Part shown: positions 49,144-58,462 of the stretch, piece by piece
Layout of the letters: the number at the start of each line of letters is the position of its first letter
Numbering within the stretch: position 1 is the stretch's first letter
From: Pigmentiphaga sp. NML080357
GTDB lineage: Bacteria > Pseudomonadota > Gammaproteobacteria > Burkholderiales > Burkholderiaceae_B
DNA: 64,000 bases
Direction of reading: 5' to 3'
Assembly (NCBI RefSeq): GCF_002188465.1
Contig: NZ_NINW01000008.1
Location: 140,790 to 204,789, forward strand
Program-made: the position numbers and the translations under genes
Notes under the pieces: generated by a model
The model's database searches: none
What the model was told of the DNA's origin: nothing
Seen by the model: the letters and a program-made list of their open reading frames with translations, nothing else

Positions 49144-50266
49144 GGCTGCGCTCGAAATCCTTCATGAAGTCGACCAGGGCGCGCACACCCTCGATGGGCA
49201 TGGCGTTGTAGATGGACGCCCGCATGCCGCCCACGCTCTTGTGCCCCTTGAGCTGCAGCAGGTGCGCCGCTTCCGCCGCCTGCAGGAAAGGCGTGTTCAG
49301 TGCATCGTCGCGCAGCATGAACGGCACGTTCATGCGCGAGCGGACGGGCCGGTGTACCGGATTGCGGTAGAAGGCCGTGGTGTCGAGATAGTCGTACAGC
49401 AGCCGGGCCTTGGCCACGTTGGCCGCCTCCATCGCCGCCACGCCGCCCTGCTGCTTGAGCCACTTGAACACCAGCCCCGCGATGTAGATCGCATAGGTGG
49501 GCGGCGTGTTGAAACGCGAGCGCTCCTGGGCGACGATGGCGTAATCGAACGCCGACGGGCAGATGGGCAGCGCGCTGCCCAGCAGGTCCTTGCGGACGAT
49601 GACGATGGTCAGGCCGGCCGGCCCGATGTTCTTCTGCGCACCGGCGTAGATCAGCCCCGCCCGGCGCACGTCCATGGGCCGGGACAGAATGTGCGAGGAG
49701 GCGTCCACGGTCAGCGCCGCCTCGGGCGCGCCCAGCGCAGCCAGGTCGGGCCAGTCCATGAACTCGACGCCGCCTATGGTCTCGTTGCTGCACAGGTGGA
49801 CGTAGCTCGCCTGCGGCCGCACCTGCCAGGACGCGGGATCCGGCATGTAGGTCCACGGCCCCTGCTCCGCGCCCTCCAGGACGGCGGGCCGCTCGGCCGT
49901 GGCCGCCATGGCCACGTCGCCGTAGCGCTGGGCCTCCTTGAAGGACTTGACCGACCACGAGCCGTTCACCACGTAATCGGCCGCTCGCGCCTGGCGGCGT
50001 CCGATCAGGTTCATCGGGACGATGGCGTTCTCGCCCAGGCCGCCGCCCTGCAGGAACAGGACGGCGTAGTCGTCCGGCACCGAGAGCAGTTCGCGCAGGT
50101 CGGACTCGGCCTCGTCGCAGATCTGCTCGAACTGCTTGCCGCGATGGCTCATTTCCATCACCGACATGCCGCTGCCGTGCCAATCCAGCATTTCGGCCGC
50201 TGCCTGCCGCAACACGGCCTCGGGAAGGACGGCCGGACCGGCGGAGAAATTGTAGGGTCGAGTCAT
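49136..50266 (-). CDS. serC: Phosphoserine aminotransferase
   Basis: The 376-residue PLP enzyme starts [22 protein letters not shown], with the family signature and PLP lysine in [15 protein letters not shown] and C-terminal [19 protein letters not shown]. It serves serine and pyridoxine synthesis. It follows gyrA by 10 bp and overlaps pheA by 8 bp in the conserved gyrA-serC-pheA order. Confidence 0.98.
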   Translation of the reverse strand: MTRPYNFSAGPAVLPEAVLRQAAAEMLDWHGSGMSVMEMSHRGKQFEQICDEAESDLRELLSVPDDYAVLFLQGGGLGENAIVPMNLIGRRQARAADYVVNGSWSVKSFKEAQRYGDVAMAATAERPAVLEGAEQGPWTYMPDPASWQVRPQASYVHLCSNETIGGVEFMDWPDLAALGAPEAALTVDASSHILSRPMDVRRAGLIYAGAQKNIGPAGLTIVIVRKDLLGSALPICPSAFDYAIVAQERSRFNTPPTYAIYIAGLVFKWLKQQGGVAAMEAANVAKARLLYDYLDTTAFYRNPVHRPVRSRMNVPFMLRDDALNTPFLQAAEAAHLLQLKGHKSVGGMRASIYNAMPIEGVRALVDFMKDFERSHG

Positions 50267-50276
50267 GGCAACCGCC

Positions 50277-52910
50277 TTATTCGGCCTCGCTGGAAGACGG
50301 AGCCTCGGGCTCGGCGTCGGCGCCGCCGCCCTCGGGCTCCTCGGTATCGGATTCGACCACGCGCTGCACGCCGGACAGGTGCGTGCCCTCGTCGACGTTG
50401 ATCAGCGTGACGCCCTGCGTGGCGCGACCCATCTCGCGGATCTCGCTCACGCGGGTGCGCACCAGCACGCCGCCGGTGGTGATGAGCATGATTTCGTCGC
50501 TGGGATCGACCAGCACGGCGCCCACGACCTTGCCGTTGCGCTCGGTGGTTTGGATCGCGATCATGCCCTTGGTACCGCGGCCGTGGCGGGTGTATTCGCC
50601 TATCGGCGTGCGCTTGCCGTAGCCGTTCTCGGTGGCCGTCAGCACGCTCTGTGTTTCATTCTCGGCCACCAGCAGGGCGATCACGGTGTGCGAGTCTTCC
50701 AGCATCATGCCGCGCACGCCGCGCGCGGTGCGGCCCATCGGGCGCACATCGTTCTCGTCGAAGCGCACCGCCTTGCCGGCGTCGGAGAACAGCATCACGT
50801 CATGCTTGCCGTCGGTCAGCGAGGCGCCGATCAGGTAGTCGCCCTCGTCCAGGTCGACCGCGATGATGCCGGCCTTGCGGGGATTGGAGAATTCGGACAG
50901 CGGCGTCTTCTTGACCGTGCCCTTGGCCGTGGCCATGAAGACGTAGTGGTCCTCGCTGTACGCCTTGACGGTCAGCACCACGGTAATCTTCTCGCCGTCG
51001 GACAGCGGGAACATGTTCACGATGGGCTTGCCGCGCGAATTGCGCGTGCCTTGCGGCACCTCCCAGACCTTCAGCCAGTAGACCCGGCCGCGGTTGCTGA
51101 AGCACAGGATGGAATCGTGCGTGTTGGCGATGAAGAGCTGGTCGATCCAGTCGTCTTCCTTCGTGGCCGTGGCCTGCTTGCCGCGACCGCCGCGCTTCTG
51201 CGCGCGGTACTCCGACAGCGGCTGGCTCTTGATGTAGCCCGCGTGCGACAGGGTCACGACCATGTCAGTGGGGGTGATCAGGTCCTCGGTGTCGAGCTCC
51301 GTGGCGTTCAGCTCGATGTGCGAACGGCGCGTGTCCTTGGCGTCGGTGCCGAACTCCGCCTTGATGGCCGAGAGTTCGTCGCCGATGATGACGGTGACGC
51401 GCTCGGGCTTGGCGAGGATGTCGAGCAGGTCGGCGATGTTCGCCATGACGTCCTTGTACTCGCCGACGATCTTGTCCTGCTCCAGCCCGGTCAGGCGCTG
51501 CAGGCGCATGTTCAGGATTTCCTGCGCCTGGGTGTCGCTCAGCCGGTACAGCCCGTCGTCCTGCATGCCGTACTCGGCCGGCAGCCCCTCGGGCCGGTAG
51601 GCATCGCGTCCGCCCGCCGTCTCGGCCTCGGCGCGCGCGAGCATCTCGCGCACCAGCGAGGAATCCCACGTGCGGGCCATCAATTCCTGCCGGGCGATGG
51701 GCGGCGTCGGCGCGGCCTTGATGATGGCGATGAAATCATCGATGTTGGCCAGCGCCACGGCCAGGCCTTCGAGCACGTGGCCGCGTTCGCGGGCCTTGCG
51801 CAGCTGGAACACCGTGCGGCGGGTCACGACCTCGCGGCGGTGCGCCAGGAAGTGCTCCACCATCTGCTTCAGGTTGAGCAGGCGCGGCTGGCCATCGACC
51901 AGCGCCACCAGGTTCATCCCGAAGGTGTCCTGCAACTGCGTGTTCTTATAGAGGTTGTTGAGCACGACCTCGGGCACTTCGCCGCGCTTGAGCTCGATCA
52001 CCACGCGCATGCCGTCCTTGTCGGACTCGTCGCGGATGTCGGAAATGCCCTCGATCTTCTTTTCGTTGACGAGTTCGGCGATGCGTTCGAGCAGCGAGCG
52101 CTTGTTGACCTGGTACGGGATCTCGTCGACCACGATGGCCTCGCGCCCACCCTTCTCGACGTCCTCGAAATGGGTCTTGGCGCGCATCACGACGCGGCCG
52201 CGGCCGGTGCGATAGCCCTCGCGCACGCCGGACATGCCGTAGATGATGCCGCCGGTGGGGAAGTCGGGCGCAGGGATGATCTCGATCAGCTCGTCGACCG
52301 TGCAGGCGGGATTGCGCAGGCAGTAGAGGCAGCCGTCCACCACTTCGGCCAGATTGTGCGGCGGAATGTTGGTGGCCATGCCCACGGCGATACCCGAGCT
52401 GCCGTTGACCAGCAGGTTGGGCAGGCGCGTCGGCAGCAGCAGCGGCTCTTTCTCGCTGCCGTCGTAGTTGGGACCGAAATCCACGGTCTCCTGGTCGATG
52501 TCGGCCAGCAGCTCGTGGGCGATCTTGGCCAGGCGGATTTCGGTATAGCGCATGGCCGCCGCGCCGTCGCCGTCGACCGAGCCGAAGTTGCCCTGGCCGT
52601 CGACCAGCATGTAGCGCAGCGAGAACGGCTGGGCCATGCGCACGATGGTGTCGTATACCGCCTGGTCGCCGTGCGGATGGTACTTACCGATGACGTCGCC
52701 GACGATACGGGCCGACTTCTTGTAGGCCCGGTTCCAGTCGTTGTTGAGTTCGTGCATCGCGTACAGCACGCGCCGGTGCACGGGCTTGAGACCGTCCCGG
52801 ACGTCGGGAAGCGCGCGGCCGACGATCACGCTCATGGCGTAATCGAGATAGCTGCGGCGCATCTCTTCTTCGAGAGAGATCGGTAGTGTTTCCTTGGCGA
52901 AGGAATCCAT
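50277..52910 (-). CDS. gyrA: DNA gyrase subunit A
   Basis: The 877-residue protein has the breakage-reunion domain with catalytic Tyr in AMRYTE ([12 protein letters not shown] region) and the C-terminal beta-pinwheel with the GyrA box-like QKRGGRGKQ. In the quinolone pocket, [19 protein letters not shown] has Gln at the position of E. coli Ser83 while Asp87 is kept. The acidic tail ends EAPSSSEAE. The ATG at 52910 is preferred over a TTG two codons upstream. First gene of the long minus-strand run. Confidence 0.98.
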   Translation of the reverse strand: MDSFAKETLPISLEEEMRRSYLDYAMSVIVGRALPDVRDGLKPVHRRVLYAMHELNNDWNRAYKKSARIVGDVIGKYHPHGDQAVYDTIVRMAQPFSLRYMLVDGQGNFGSVDGDGAAAMRYTEIRLAKIAHELLADIDQETVDFGPNYDGSEKEPLLLPTRLPNLLVNGSSGIAVGMATNIPPHNLAEVVDGCLYCLRNPACTVDELIEIIPAPDFPTGGIIYGMSGVREGYRTGRGRVVMRAKTHFEDVEKGGREAIVVDEIPYQVNKRSLLERIAELVNEKKIEGISDIRDESDKDGMRVVIELKRGEVPEVVLNNLYKNTQLQDTFGMNLVALVDGQPRLLNLKQMVEHFLAHRREVVTRRTVFQLRKARERGHVLEGLAVALANIDDFIAIIKAAPTPPIARQELMARTWDSSLVREMLARAEAETAGGRDAYRPEGLPAEYGMQDDGLYRLSDTQAQEILNMRLQRLTGLEQDKIVGEYKDVMANIADLLDILAKPERVTVIIGDELSAIKAEFGTDAKDTRRSHIELNATELDTEDLITPTDMVVTLSHAGYIKSQPLSEYRAQKRGGRGKQATATKEDDWIDQLFIANTHDSILCFSNRGRVYWLKVWEVPQGTRNSRGKPIVNMFPLSDGEKITVVLTVKAYSEDHYVFMATAKGTVKKTPLSEFSNPRKAGIIAVDLDEGDYLIGASLTDGKHDVMLFSDAGKAVRFDENDVRPMGRTARGVRGMMLEDSHTVIALLVAENETQSVLTATENGYGKRTPIGEYTRHGRGTKGMIAIQTTERNGKVVGAVLVDPSDEIMLITTGGVLVRTRVSEIREMGRATQGVTLINVDEGTHLSGVQRVVESDTEEPEGGGADAEPEAPSSSEAE

Positions 52911-53112
52911 GGGCAAGCTGCATCAAGAGGTGTTGTCGCGCCCCGTGCCCGCTGGCATCCGGCCGGCCCGCGAGCCGGCATGACACCGGGCGGCAAGCGC
53001 GGATCCCAGGGGGAAACTCCCCCGCGAACGAGCGTCGGACGAAGCTAAAGAGTTTAGCACCCGCCCCGTCCCCATGCTGTAATACGCCCACCCCATTCCC
53101 CGAACCCGCCAT

Positions 53113-54465
53113 ATGGGATCCGACACGCTGCTGCTGCCCGACTGGGTGATTCCGGTCGAACCTGCCCAGGCCGTGCTGGCCGGCCACGGCGTCGCCCTGC
53201 GTGCCGGCAGGATCCTCGAACTCGGACCCCACGCGCAGTTGCGGGCCCGCCATCCCGATGCCGCGGTCCGCGTGCTTCCCGGCTGCGCGCTCTTGCCGGG
53301 TTTCGTCAACCTGCACACCCACGCCGCCATGAGCCTGCTGCGCGGCGCCGGCGACGACCTGCCGCTGATGGCCTGGCTCAACGAACGCATCTGGCCGCTC
53401 GAAGGCAGGCTGCTGTCCCCCGATTTCGTCTACGACGGCAGCGCGCTCGCCTTCGCCGAGATGCTGGCGGGCGGCACGACCTGCTGCGCCGACATGTATT
53501 TCTACCCGGAGGAAGTCGCGCGCGCCGCGCTGTCCATGGGCATGCGCGCCGCGGTGGGCGGGACGGTGTTCGAGCTCCCCGGCGCGCAGTCGGCCGAAAG
53601 CCTGCTGGCGCGGGCGCTCGCCGCCCACGAGCAATATCGGGGCGAGACGACGCTGCGCTTCATGCTGGCGCCGCACGCCCCCTACACGGTCGGCGACGAC
53701 ATGCTGCAGCGCATTGCCGCGGTGGCCGAAGAAGCGGACCTCGTCATCGCCATGCACCTGCACGAAACCCGGCAGGAAGTCGAGGACGCCCTCGCGCGGC
53801 AAGGCATGCGCCCCACCGAGCGCCTGGCGCGCCTGGGGCTGCTTTCGCCCCGGATGGTGGCCGTGCACGGCGTCCATCTCGACGCCGGCGACATCGCGCT
53901 GCTTGCCGCCCACGGCGTCAGCGTGGCGCACTGCCCCGCCTCGAACCTGAAACTCGCAAGCGGCCTGGCGCCGATCGGCCCGCTGGCAGCGGCCGGCGTC
54001 AACATCGGCTTGGGCACGGACGGCGCCGCCAGCAACAACCGCCTCGACATGCTGTCGGAACTGCGCCTGGCCGCGCTGCTGGCCAAGGGCGCAAGCGGCG
54101 ACGCCCGCGCCATGCCGGCGCACCGTGCCCTCCACGCCGCCACGCTGGGCGGCGCCAAGGCCTTGGGATGGGACGGCGAGATCGGCTCGATCGCGGCCGG
54201 CAAGTGCGCCGACCTGGTCGCCATCCGGCTCGACACGGCGCGGCTGGCGCCGGTATTCGATCCCGTCTCGCACGTGGTCTATGCGGCCGGACGAGAGGAC
54301 GTAGAGGAGGTTTGGGTAAATGGCGAGTCAGTTGCAAAAAAACTACAACTAACCAAATCCCCGTCAAAAAGCGATCTCGAAAGGATAATGTCGCGGGTAT
54401 CGCAGTGGCGCTTGCGTGCATCCAGTGTGATTTCTGGCACAAACACTTACTTATCCCAGGAGTGA
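53113..54465 (+). CDS. TRZ/ATZ-family amidohydrolase (SAH/MTA deaminase-like)
   Basis: The 450-residue metal-dependent hydrolase has metal ligands His68 and His70 in NLHTHAAMSLLRG, further His in MHLHETRQE and VHGVHLD, and Asp in GLGTDGAASNN. This set fits the S-adenosylhomocysteine/methylthioadenosine deaminase and chlorohydrolase group. Expected role: deamination of an adenosine-type or triazine-like substrate. The last 45 residues are diverged and AT-richer, running up to the ompA promoter. It is divergent from gyrA. In Burkholderiales this gene commonly precedes ompA and ubiG. Confidence 0.92.
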   Translation: MGSDTLLLPDWVIPVEPAQAVLAGHGVALRAGRILELGPHAQLRARHPDAAVRVLPGCALLPGFVNLHTHAAMSLLRGAGDDLPLMAWLNERIWPLEGRLLSPDFVYDGSALAFAEMLAGGTTCCADMYFYPEEVARAALSMGMRAAVGGTVFELPGAQSAESLLARALAAHEQYRGETTLRFMLAPHAPYTVGDDMLQRIAAVAEEADLVIAMHLHETRQEVEDALARQGMRPTERLARLGLLSPRMVAVHGVHLDAGDIALLAAHGVSVAHCPASNLKLASGLAPIGPLAAAGVNIGLGTDGAASNNRLDMLSELRLAALLAKGASGDARAMPAHRALHAATLGGAKALGWDGEIGSIAAGKCADLVAIRLDTARLAPVFDPVSHVVYAAGREDVEEVWVNGESVAKKLQLTKSPSKSDLERIMSRVSQWRLRASSVISGTNTYLSQE

Positions 54466-54491
54466 GTGGCATGGCAGAACAACCGCAATGC

Positions 54492-54497
54492 TATACT
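54492..54497 (+). promoter_or_regulatory. ompA: Candidate -10 box for ompA
   Basis: TATACT lies 67 bp before the ompA ATG, downstream of the amidohydrolase stop. No good -35 is at the right distance. A leader of about 60 nt would precede the strong AAGAGGAG binding site. Confidence 0.45.
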
Positions 54498-54563
54498 GGG
54501 CATGTATATCCATGTTGCGGCGGGGGTTCGCTGCGAGTTTCATTTCAAGCTAAGAGGAGAAAC

Positions 54564-55205
54564 ATGAACAAACGCTCCAAAATTGGAATCTCTCTGGCGC
54601 TCGCCTTCGCTGCCGTAACGGCCTCGGGCGTGGCCTCCGCGCAAACCGGCAAAGTCAACGACAACTGGCAATCCGCGTACGGCGTGCAAGTGAAGAACGC
54701 CACCGGCCTGTGCTGGCGCAATGGGTTCTGGACCCCCGCCACCGCCGATCCTTCCTGCGATGGCGCGCTGAAGGTTGCCGCTCCTGCTGCTGCCCCGGCG
54801 CCCGCCCCCGCTCCCGCCCCGGCGCCGGCCCCCGTGCCCGTCCCGGTCAGCGAAAAGGTCACCTACTCCGCCGACGCCTTCTTCGATTTCGACAAGTCCG
54901 TCGTCAAGCCCGAAGCCAAGGCCAAGCTGGATGAACTGGTTGCCCAGATCCGCAACATCAACCTGGAAGTCGTGATCGCCGTCGGCCACACCGACTCCAT
55001 CGGCACCGATGCCTACAACCAGCGTCTGTCGGTCCGCCGTGCCGAAGCTGTCAAGGCCTACCTGGTCAGCAAGGGCATCGAAGCCAACCGTGTCTACACG
55101 GAAGGCAAGGGCGAGAAGCAGCCGATCGCCGATAACAAGACCGCCGCCGGCCGTGCGAAGAACCGCCGCGTGGAAGTCGAAGTCGTCGGTACGCGCAACA
55201 AGTAA
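54564..55205 (+). CDS. ompA: OmpA-family outer membrane protein
   Basis: The 213-residue precursor has a signal peptide (cleaved after GVASA, residue 26), a short region with two Cys (LCWRNG, PSCDG), a Pro/Ala repeat linker at about residues 73-93, and an OmpA C-terminal peptidoglycan-binding domain: [44 protein letters not shown], and [11 protein letters not shown]. There is no N-terminal beta barrel as in E. coli OmpA, so it is the short Bordetella type. It is followed by two hairpins that separate it from ubiG. Confidence 0.96.
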   Translation: MNKRSKIGISLALAFAAVTASGVASAQTGKVNDNWQSAYGVQVKNATGLCWRNGFWTPATADPSCDGALKVAAPAAAPAPAPAPAPAPAPVPVPVSEKVTYSADAFFDFDKSVVKPEAKAKLDELVAQIRNINLEVVIAVGHTDSIGTDAYNQRLSVRRAEAVKAYLVSKGIEANRVYTEGKGEKQPIADNKTAAGRAKNRRVEVEVVGTRNK

Positions 55206-55235
55206 GCAGCACCCGCCTGGTTTTCCAGCCGGTTT

Positions 55236-55299
55236 CCAGCGGTATTCTCCGGAATACCGCTGGCTTGAAACCCCGCAGGTAAGTGACTGCGGGGTTTTT
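55236..55299 (+). terminator. Tandem hairpins and intrinsic terminator after ompA
   Basis: The first hairpin is a perfect 12-bp stem (CCAGCGGTATTC / GAATACCGCTGG) closed by a TCCG loop. The second is CCCCGCAG / CTGCGGGG with an 8-nt loop and five T residues (55271-55299). The second is a standard terminator; the first may protect the ompA mRNA 3' end. Confidence 0.9.
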
Positions 55300-55314
55300 C
55301 ATTTGGAGCCTTTC

Positions 55315-56040
55315 ATGACGACCACCGTCCAGGAGTCCCGGCCCGTCAACGCCGACGCGGCCGAATTGGCCAAATTCAGCGCACTGGCATCGCGCTGGTG
55401 GGATCCGGAAAGCGAATTCAAACCACTGCACGCCATTAATCCGTTGCGCCTGGAATGGATCAGCCAGACGGCGCACGGCCTGGGAAACAAAACCGTGCTG
55501 GACGTCGGCTGCGGCGGCGGCATATTGGCCGAGAGCATGGCGGCGCGAGGCGCCACCGTAACGGGGATCGACCTGGCTGAAAAATCCCTGAAAGTAGCCA
55601 AACTGCACAGCCTGGAAACGGGCGTGAAAGTGGAATACCGCAATATCAGCGTGGAAGAGCTGGCCGCGGAGCGTCCTGCGTCGTTCGATATCGTGACCTG
55701 CATGGAATTGCTGGAACACGTACCGGATCCGGAATCCGTCATCCGGGCATGCGCAGCCCTGGCCAAACCGGGCGGCCACGTTTTTTTCTCGACCTTGAAC
55801 CGCAACATCAAATCGTTTGCATTTGCGATTCTGGGCGCCGAATACATATTGGGCCTGGTCCCGCGCGGCACGCATAGCTACGACCATTTCATACGCCCCA
55901 GCGAGCTGCTCGGCGCCGCCCGGCGTGCCGGTCTCGAAGCCGCCGCGATCAAGGGGCTGGAATACAACCCTTTGACCAAGACTTATCGGCTCAGCAACGA
56001 CAGCAGCGTCAACTACCTGGTGGCAACGATACGTTCATGA
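55315..56040 (+). CDS. ubiG: Ubiquinone biosynthesis O-methyltransferase UbiG
   Basis: The 241-residue class I methyltransferase shows the UbiG pattern [32 protein letters not shown]-binding [16 protein letters not shown], and [16 protein letters not shown]. It performs both O-methylations in ubiquinone synthesis. A TGGAG site precedes the ATG, 16 bp past the ompA terminator. Its stop overlaps gph (ATGA). Confidence 0.98.
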   Translation: MTTTVQESRPVNADAAELAKFSALASRWWDPESEFKPLHAINPLRLEWISQTAHGLGNKTVLDVGCGGGILAESMAARGATVTGIDLAEKSLKVAKLHSLETGVKVEYRNISVEELAAERPASFDIVTCMELLEHVPDPESVIRACAALAKPGGHVFFSTLNRNIKSFAFAILGAEYILGLVPRGTHSYDHFIRPSELLGAARRAGLEAAAIKGLEYNPLTKTYRLSNDSSVNYLVATIRS

Positions 56041-56702
56041 AACCGCTGGTCCTTTTCGATTTCGACGGCACCCTGGCCGATACCGCTCCCGATCTCGCCG
56101 CGGCGGCCAACCAGCAGCGCCTGCGGCGGGGCCAGCCACCCCTGCCCTACGAGCAGTTGCGTCCGGTCGCTTCCCATGGCGCCCGGGGTCTGCTCCGTGT
56201 CGCGCTCGGCATGACGCCCGAATCCCCGGGATACGAGGAGGCCAGGCAGCAATTCCTGGACGACTACGCCGCCAATATCGCGGTCCATACCGTTCTGTTC
56301 CCTGGCGTGGAAAAGCTGCTGGCCACGCTGGTCGAGGGCGGCTGGTCGTGGGGCATCGTCACCAACAAGGCCACCCGCTTCACCACTCCGCTGGTGCGCC
56401 ATCTGGCCCTGGAGCAGCACAGCGCCGTCGTCGTCTGCGGCGACACCACCGCCTATTCCAAGCCGCATCCGGAGCCGCTGCTGCACGCCGCCCGGCTGGC
56501 CGGCGTGGCGCCGGCGCACTGCCTCTACGTGGGCGACGACCAGCGGGACATCGTGGCGGGCAAGGCCGCCGGCATGAAAACCGTTGCCACCGCCTACGGT
56601 TATTGCGGCGATGGCGTGCCGGTCGAAGCCTGGGAGGCCGATGCGGTCGTCGCATCGGTGCCCGAGCTGCTGCCGGTGATACGCCGACTGCTGCCGGCCT
56701 AG
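56037..56702 (+). CDS. gph: Phosphoglycolate phosphatase
   Basis: The 221-residue HAD hydrolase starts [19 protein letters not shown] with the nucleophile Asp, and has the later motifs [20 protein letters not shown] and [17 protein letters not shown]. It removes phosphate from 2-phosphoglycolate, e.g. from DNA 3'-end repair. It is translationally coupled to ubiG, a frequent pair in betaproteobacteria, where the phosphatase has also been considered for the ubiquinone pathway. Confidence 0.94.
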   Translation: MKPLVLFDFDGTLADTAPDLAAAANQQRLRRGQPPLPYEQLRPVASHGARGLLRVALGMTPESPGYEEARQQFLDDYAANIAVHTVLFPGVEKLLATLVEGGWSWGIVTNKATRFTTPLVRHLALEQHSAVVVCGDTTAYSKPHPEPLLHAARLAGVAPAHCLYVGDDQRDIVAGKAAGMKTVATAYGYCGDGVPVEAWEADAVVASVPELLPVIRRLLPA

Positions 56703-56787
56703 GATGAACCCTCTCGTCGCGGGTGCCGCCGGCGCGCGAGATGAAGACATTTCCCCTTGAAAACAGGGGCGATGCCGCCATATGGGA

Positions 56788-56793
56788 TACAAT
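56788..56793 (+). promoter_or_regulatory. ssrA: -10 box of ssrA
   Basis: TACAAT lies 10 bp before the mature 5' end GGGGCCG. No -35 with normal spacing is obvious; TTGAAA at 56757 is about 25 bp away, which is too far. Confidence 0.6.
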
Positions 56794-56802
56794 CCTCCTT
56801 AC

Positions 56803-57224
56803 GGGGCCGAACCGGATTCGACGGGGGTCGCGAAGCAGCACAGGGCATGTCGAGCACCAGTAAGCTCGTTAAACCACTGGAACGCAAATAAACGCCAACG
56901 ACGAGCGTTTCGCTCTCGCCGCTTAAACGGTGAGCCGCTGCACCGATCTGTCCTTGGGTCGGGCGGAGGAAGGGCAACTTTCCTAAGGATCCCTGCCTAG
57001 GGCCATACTCCCCGAAGCAGCTGCATCCTGAACCGCAGCAGTGTCATTCACAAGGAATCGGTATGGGCTGGGGTCACACGGTCCATGCTTAAACTACGTG
57101 AATCGCCGCGTGCCGGCCTGTCGGTTGGCTAAGCTCGCGGTTAAATCCAAATAAATCGACTACACATGTAGAACTGTCTGTAGAGGGCTTCCGGACGCGG
57201 GTTCAATTCCCGCCGGCTCCACCA
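56803..57224 (+). ncRNA. ssrA: Transfer-messenger RNA (tmRNA)
   Basis: The 5' end GGGGCCGAACCGGATTCGAC and the 3' end GGTTCAATTCCCGCCGGCTC plus ACCA form the tRNA-like acceptor and T-arm of tmRNA. The tag frame starts at GCC 56894 and encodes ANDERFALAA, then TAA at 56924-56926. tmRNA rescues stalled ribosomes with SmpB and tags the nascent chain for ClpXP/ClpAP. Total length is 422 nt. An intrinsic terminator follows 6 bp after the CCA. The 3' end is a common phage and island attachment site. Confidence 0.98.
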
Positions 57225-57230
57225 ATAATG

Positions 57231-57261
57231 AAACCCCAACCGTTCTCGGTTGGGGTTTTTT
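57231..57261 (+). terminator. Intrinsic terminator of ssrA
   Basis: CCCCAACCG and CGGTTGGGG form a perfect 9-bp stem with a TTCT loop, preceded by AAA and followed by six T residues, seven bp after the tmRNA 3' end. Confidence 0.93.
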
Positions 57262-57601
57262 CTTGCCTGATCGCGCCGGTTCCCGCGTGTTCTTGGGGGC
57301 TCCTGCGGAAGCCTGCGGACTTCGCCCGCCGCCTGAATTGGCCGTTCCGGGCCACATTCCACTTTCTCCTAGCCATTCCTCGCTCCGACCTCGCTCCCTG
57401 AAAGTTGCCCGAAGTCCGCAAGGGCCACAAGTCAGCGCCATACAGATCAAAGGGTTACGCGCGGACGAATCAAGCGGTTGGATTGCAGCATCGGGGGGCG
57501 AAGGACACGCTGCGGGTGCGTTTCGTCGGTAGTTATCGAGAACTACCGACATGTCGCAACGCGAAAGTACGTGCTTGGATGGTGGCTAAGATAAGGAACC
57601 T
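57262..57601. other. Non-coding stretch at the island boundary
   Basis: No supported gene in this 340-bp stretch. The minus-strand frame crossing it reads into the tmRNA 3' end and gives the well-known spurious VEPAGIEPASGS string. Base composition shifts toward AT past about 57430. It contains an inverted repeat at 57525-57550. No integrase remnant was recognised. Confidence 0.6.
57525..57550. repeat. Perfect 10-bp inverted repeat upstream of the TA pair
   Basis: GTCGGTAGTT and AACTACCGAC flank ATCGAG. It lies about 50 bp upstream of the TA promoter. It could be a second regulator site, a terminator stem without T tract, or an element end; the sequence does not decide. Confidence 0.7.
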
Positions 57602-57632
57602 CTTGTCAGGACAATGTCCTGACAAGTACAAT
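57602..57632 (+). promoter_or_regulatory. TacAT promoter covered by a 25-bp palindromic operator
   Basis: CTTGTCAGGACA-A-TGTCCTGACAAG (57602-57626) is a perfect palindrome. It contains the -35 TTGTCA (57603-57608) and fills the 18-bp spacer; the -10 TACAAT (57627-57632) follows at once. This geometry fits autorepression by the ribbon-helix-helix antitoxin encoded 33 bp downstream. Confidence 0.85.
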
Positions 57633-57664
57633 AAAGGAATCCAATATCAGTCCGGAGGGGCACC

Positions 57665-57943
57665 ATGAGCACCCTGAATCTTTCCAAGACCGAACGCATT
57701 GACGTTCGTGCCAGCACGCCGGTCAAGCAGCTGCTTCAAGAAGCCGCACGCGCCTGCCACAAGAACGTCAGCGAGTTCCTGCTCGACGCGGGCGTGACGG
57801 CGGCCGCGCAGACGCTGGCGGATCGTCGCCAGTTCGTGCTGGACGACACACAGTGGCAGGCCTTCCAGGAGGCGCTGGACCGCCCGGTGCAAAGCAAGCC
57901 GCGTCTGAAGAAGTTGCTGCGTGAACCTGGGGTGCTGGATTGA
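57665..57943 (+). CDS. DUF1778 (TacA-type) ribbon-helix-helix antitoxin
   Basis: The 92-residue protein has an N-terminal ribbon-helix-helix (LNLSKTERIDVRASTPVKQLLQEAARACHKNVSEFLLDA) for DNA binding and a C-terminal arm (DDTQWQAFQEALDRPVQSKPRLKKLL) that would neutralise the toxin, the DUF1778 layout. GGAGGGG precedes the ATG. Its stop overlaps the toxin start. It probably represses the operon through the palindrome at 57602-57626. Confidence 0.95.
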   Translation: MSTLNLSKTERIDVRASTPVKQLLQEAARACHKNVSEFLLDAGVTAAAQTLADRRQFVLDDTQWQAFQEALDRPVQSKPRLKKLLREPGVLD

Positions 57944-58443
57944 GCAATGACTACTCGCCCGTTCGCAAGCTGGCTGCAACGGATCAGGTCGATGCGTTCG
58001 ACTGCGGCCAGGCCGCGCTGAACCAGTTCCTGCAGCGCTACGCGCTCGTCAACCAGAAGGCCAACAGCGCGCAGACCTATGTCTGCTGCCAGGGTGACGT
58101 GGTGGTCGGCTTCTACAGCCTAGCCGTTGGTAGCGTCGATCCGGAAGCCACGCCGTCGAGAGTGATGAAGGGGCTGGCGCGCCACCCGGTGCCGGTCATG
58201 ATCCTGGCCCGGCTCGCCGTGGACAAGGAGCATCAGCATAAAGGTCTGGGCCAGGCCTTGCTCAAGGATGCACTGCTGCGCACCGCACAGGCCGCCGACA
58301 TTGCGGGTATCCGCTGCCTGTTGGTCCATGCCAAGGACGACGCAGCACGGCAGTGGTACGAATCGTGGGAATTCGAGCCCAGCCCGACTGATCCGTACCA
58401 TCTGTTCCTGATGCTCAAGGATCTCAAAGGCATGTTGAGCTGA
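57940..58443 (+). CDS. GNAT (TacT-type) toxin, TTG start
   Basis: The 167-residue acetyltransferase has DAFDCGQAALNQFLQRYA at the N-terminus, acetyl-CoA motif EHQHKGLGQALLKDAL and C-terminal ARQWYESWEFEPSP, as in TacT/AtaT toxins that acetylate aminoacyl-tRNA and block translation. The start is TTG overlapping the antitoxin stop (TTGA); the nearby ATG is out of frame. Weak start plus coupling would keep toxin below antitoxin. Confidence 0.94.
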   Translation: MSNDYSPVRKLAATDQVDAFDCGQAALNQFLQRYALVNQKANSAQTYVCCQGDVVVGFYSLAVGSVDPEATPSRVMKGLARHPVPVMILARLAVDKEHQHKGLGQALLKDALLRTAQAADIAGIRCLLVHAKDDAARQWYESWEFEPSPTDPYHLFLMLKDLKGMLS

Positions 58444-58462
58444 GGTGGTGCCTCCACCTCAG
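58440..58462. terminator. Hairpin spanning two convergent stop codons
   Basis: CTGAGGTGG and CCACCTCAG form a perfect 9-bp stem with a 5-nt loop. It includes the toxin stop (58441-58443) and the stop of the minus-strand HTH gene (58459-58461). No T tract. It may end both transcripts. Confidence 0.6.

Noticed and set aside
50265..52886. 873-codon open frame antisense to gyrA
   Set aside because: It mirrors the gyrA codons in GC-rich DNA, has low-complexity composition, and gyrA is certain.
57160..57552. Minus-strand frame ending in VEPAGIEPASGS-type sequence
   Set aside because: This string is the reverse complement of the tmRNA 3' end and a well-known false protein.
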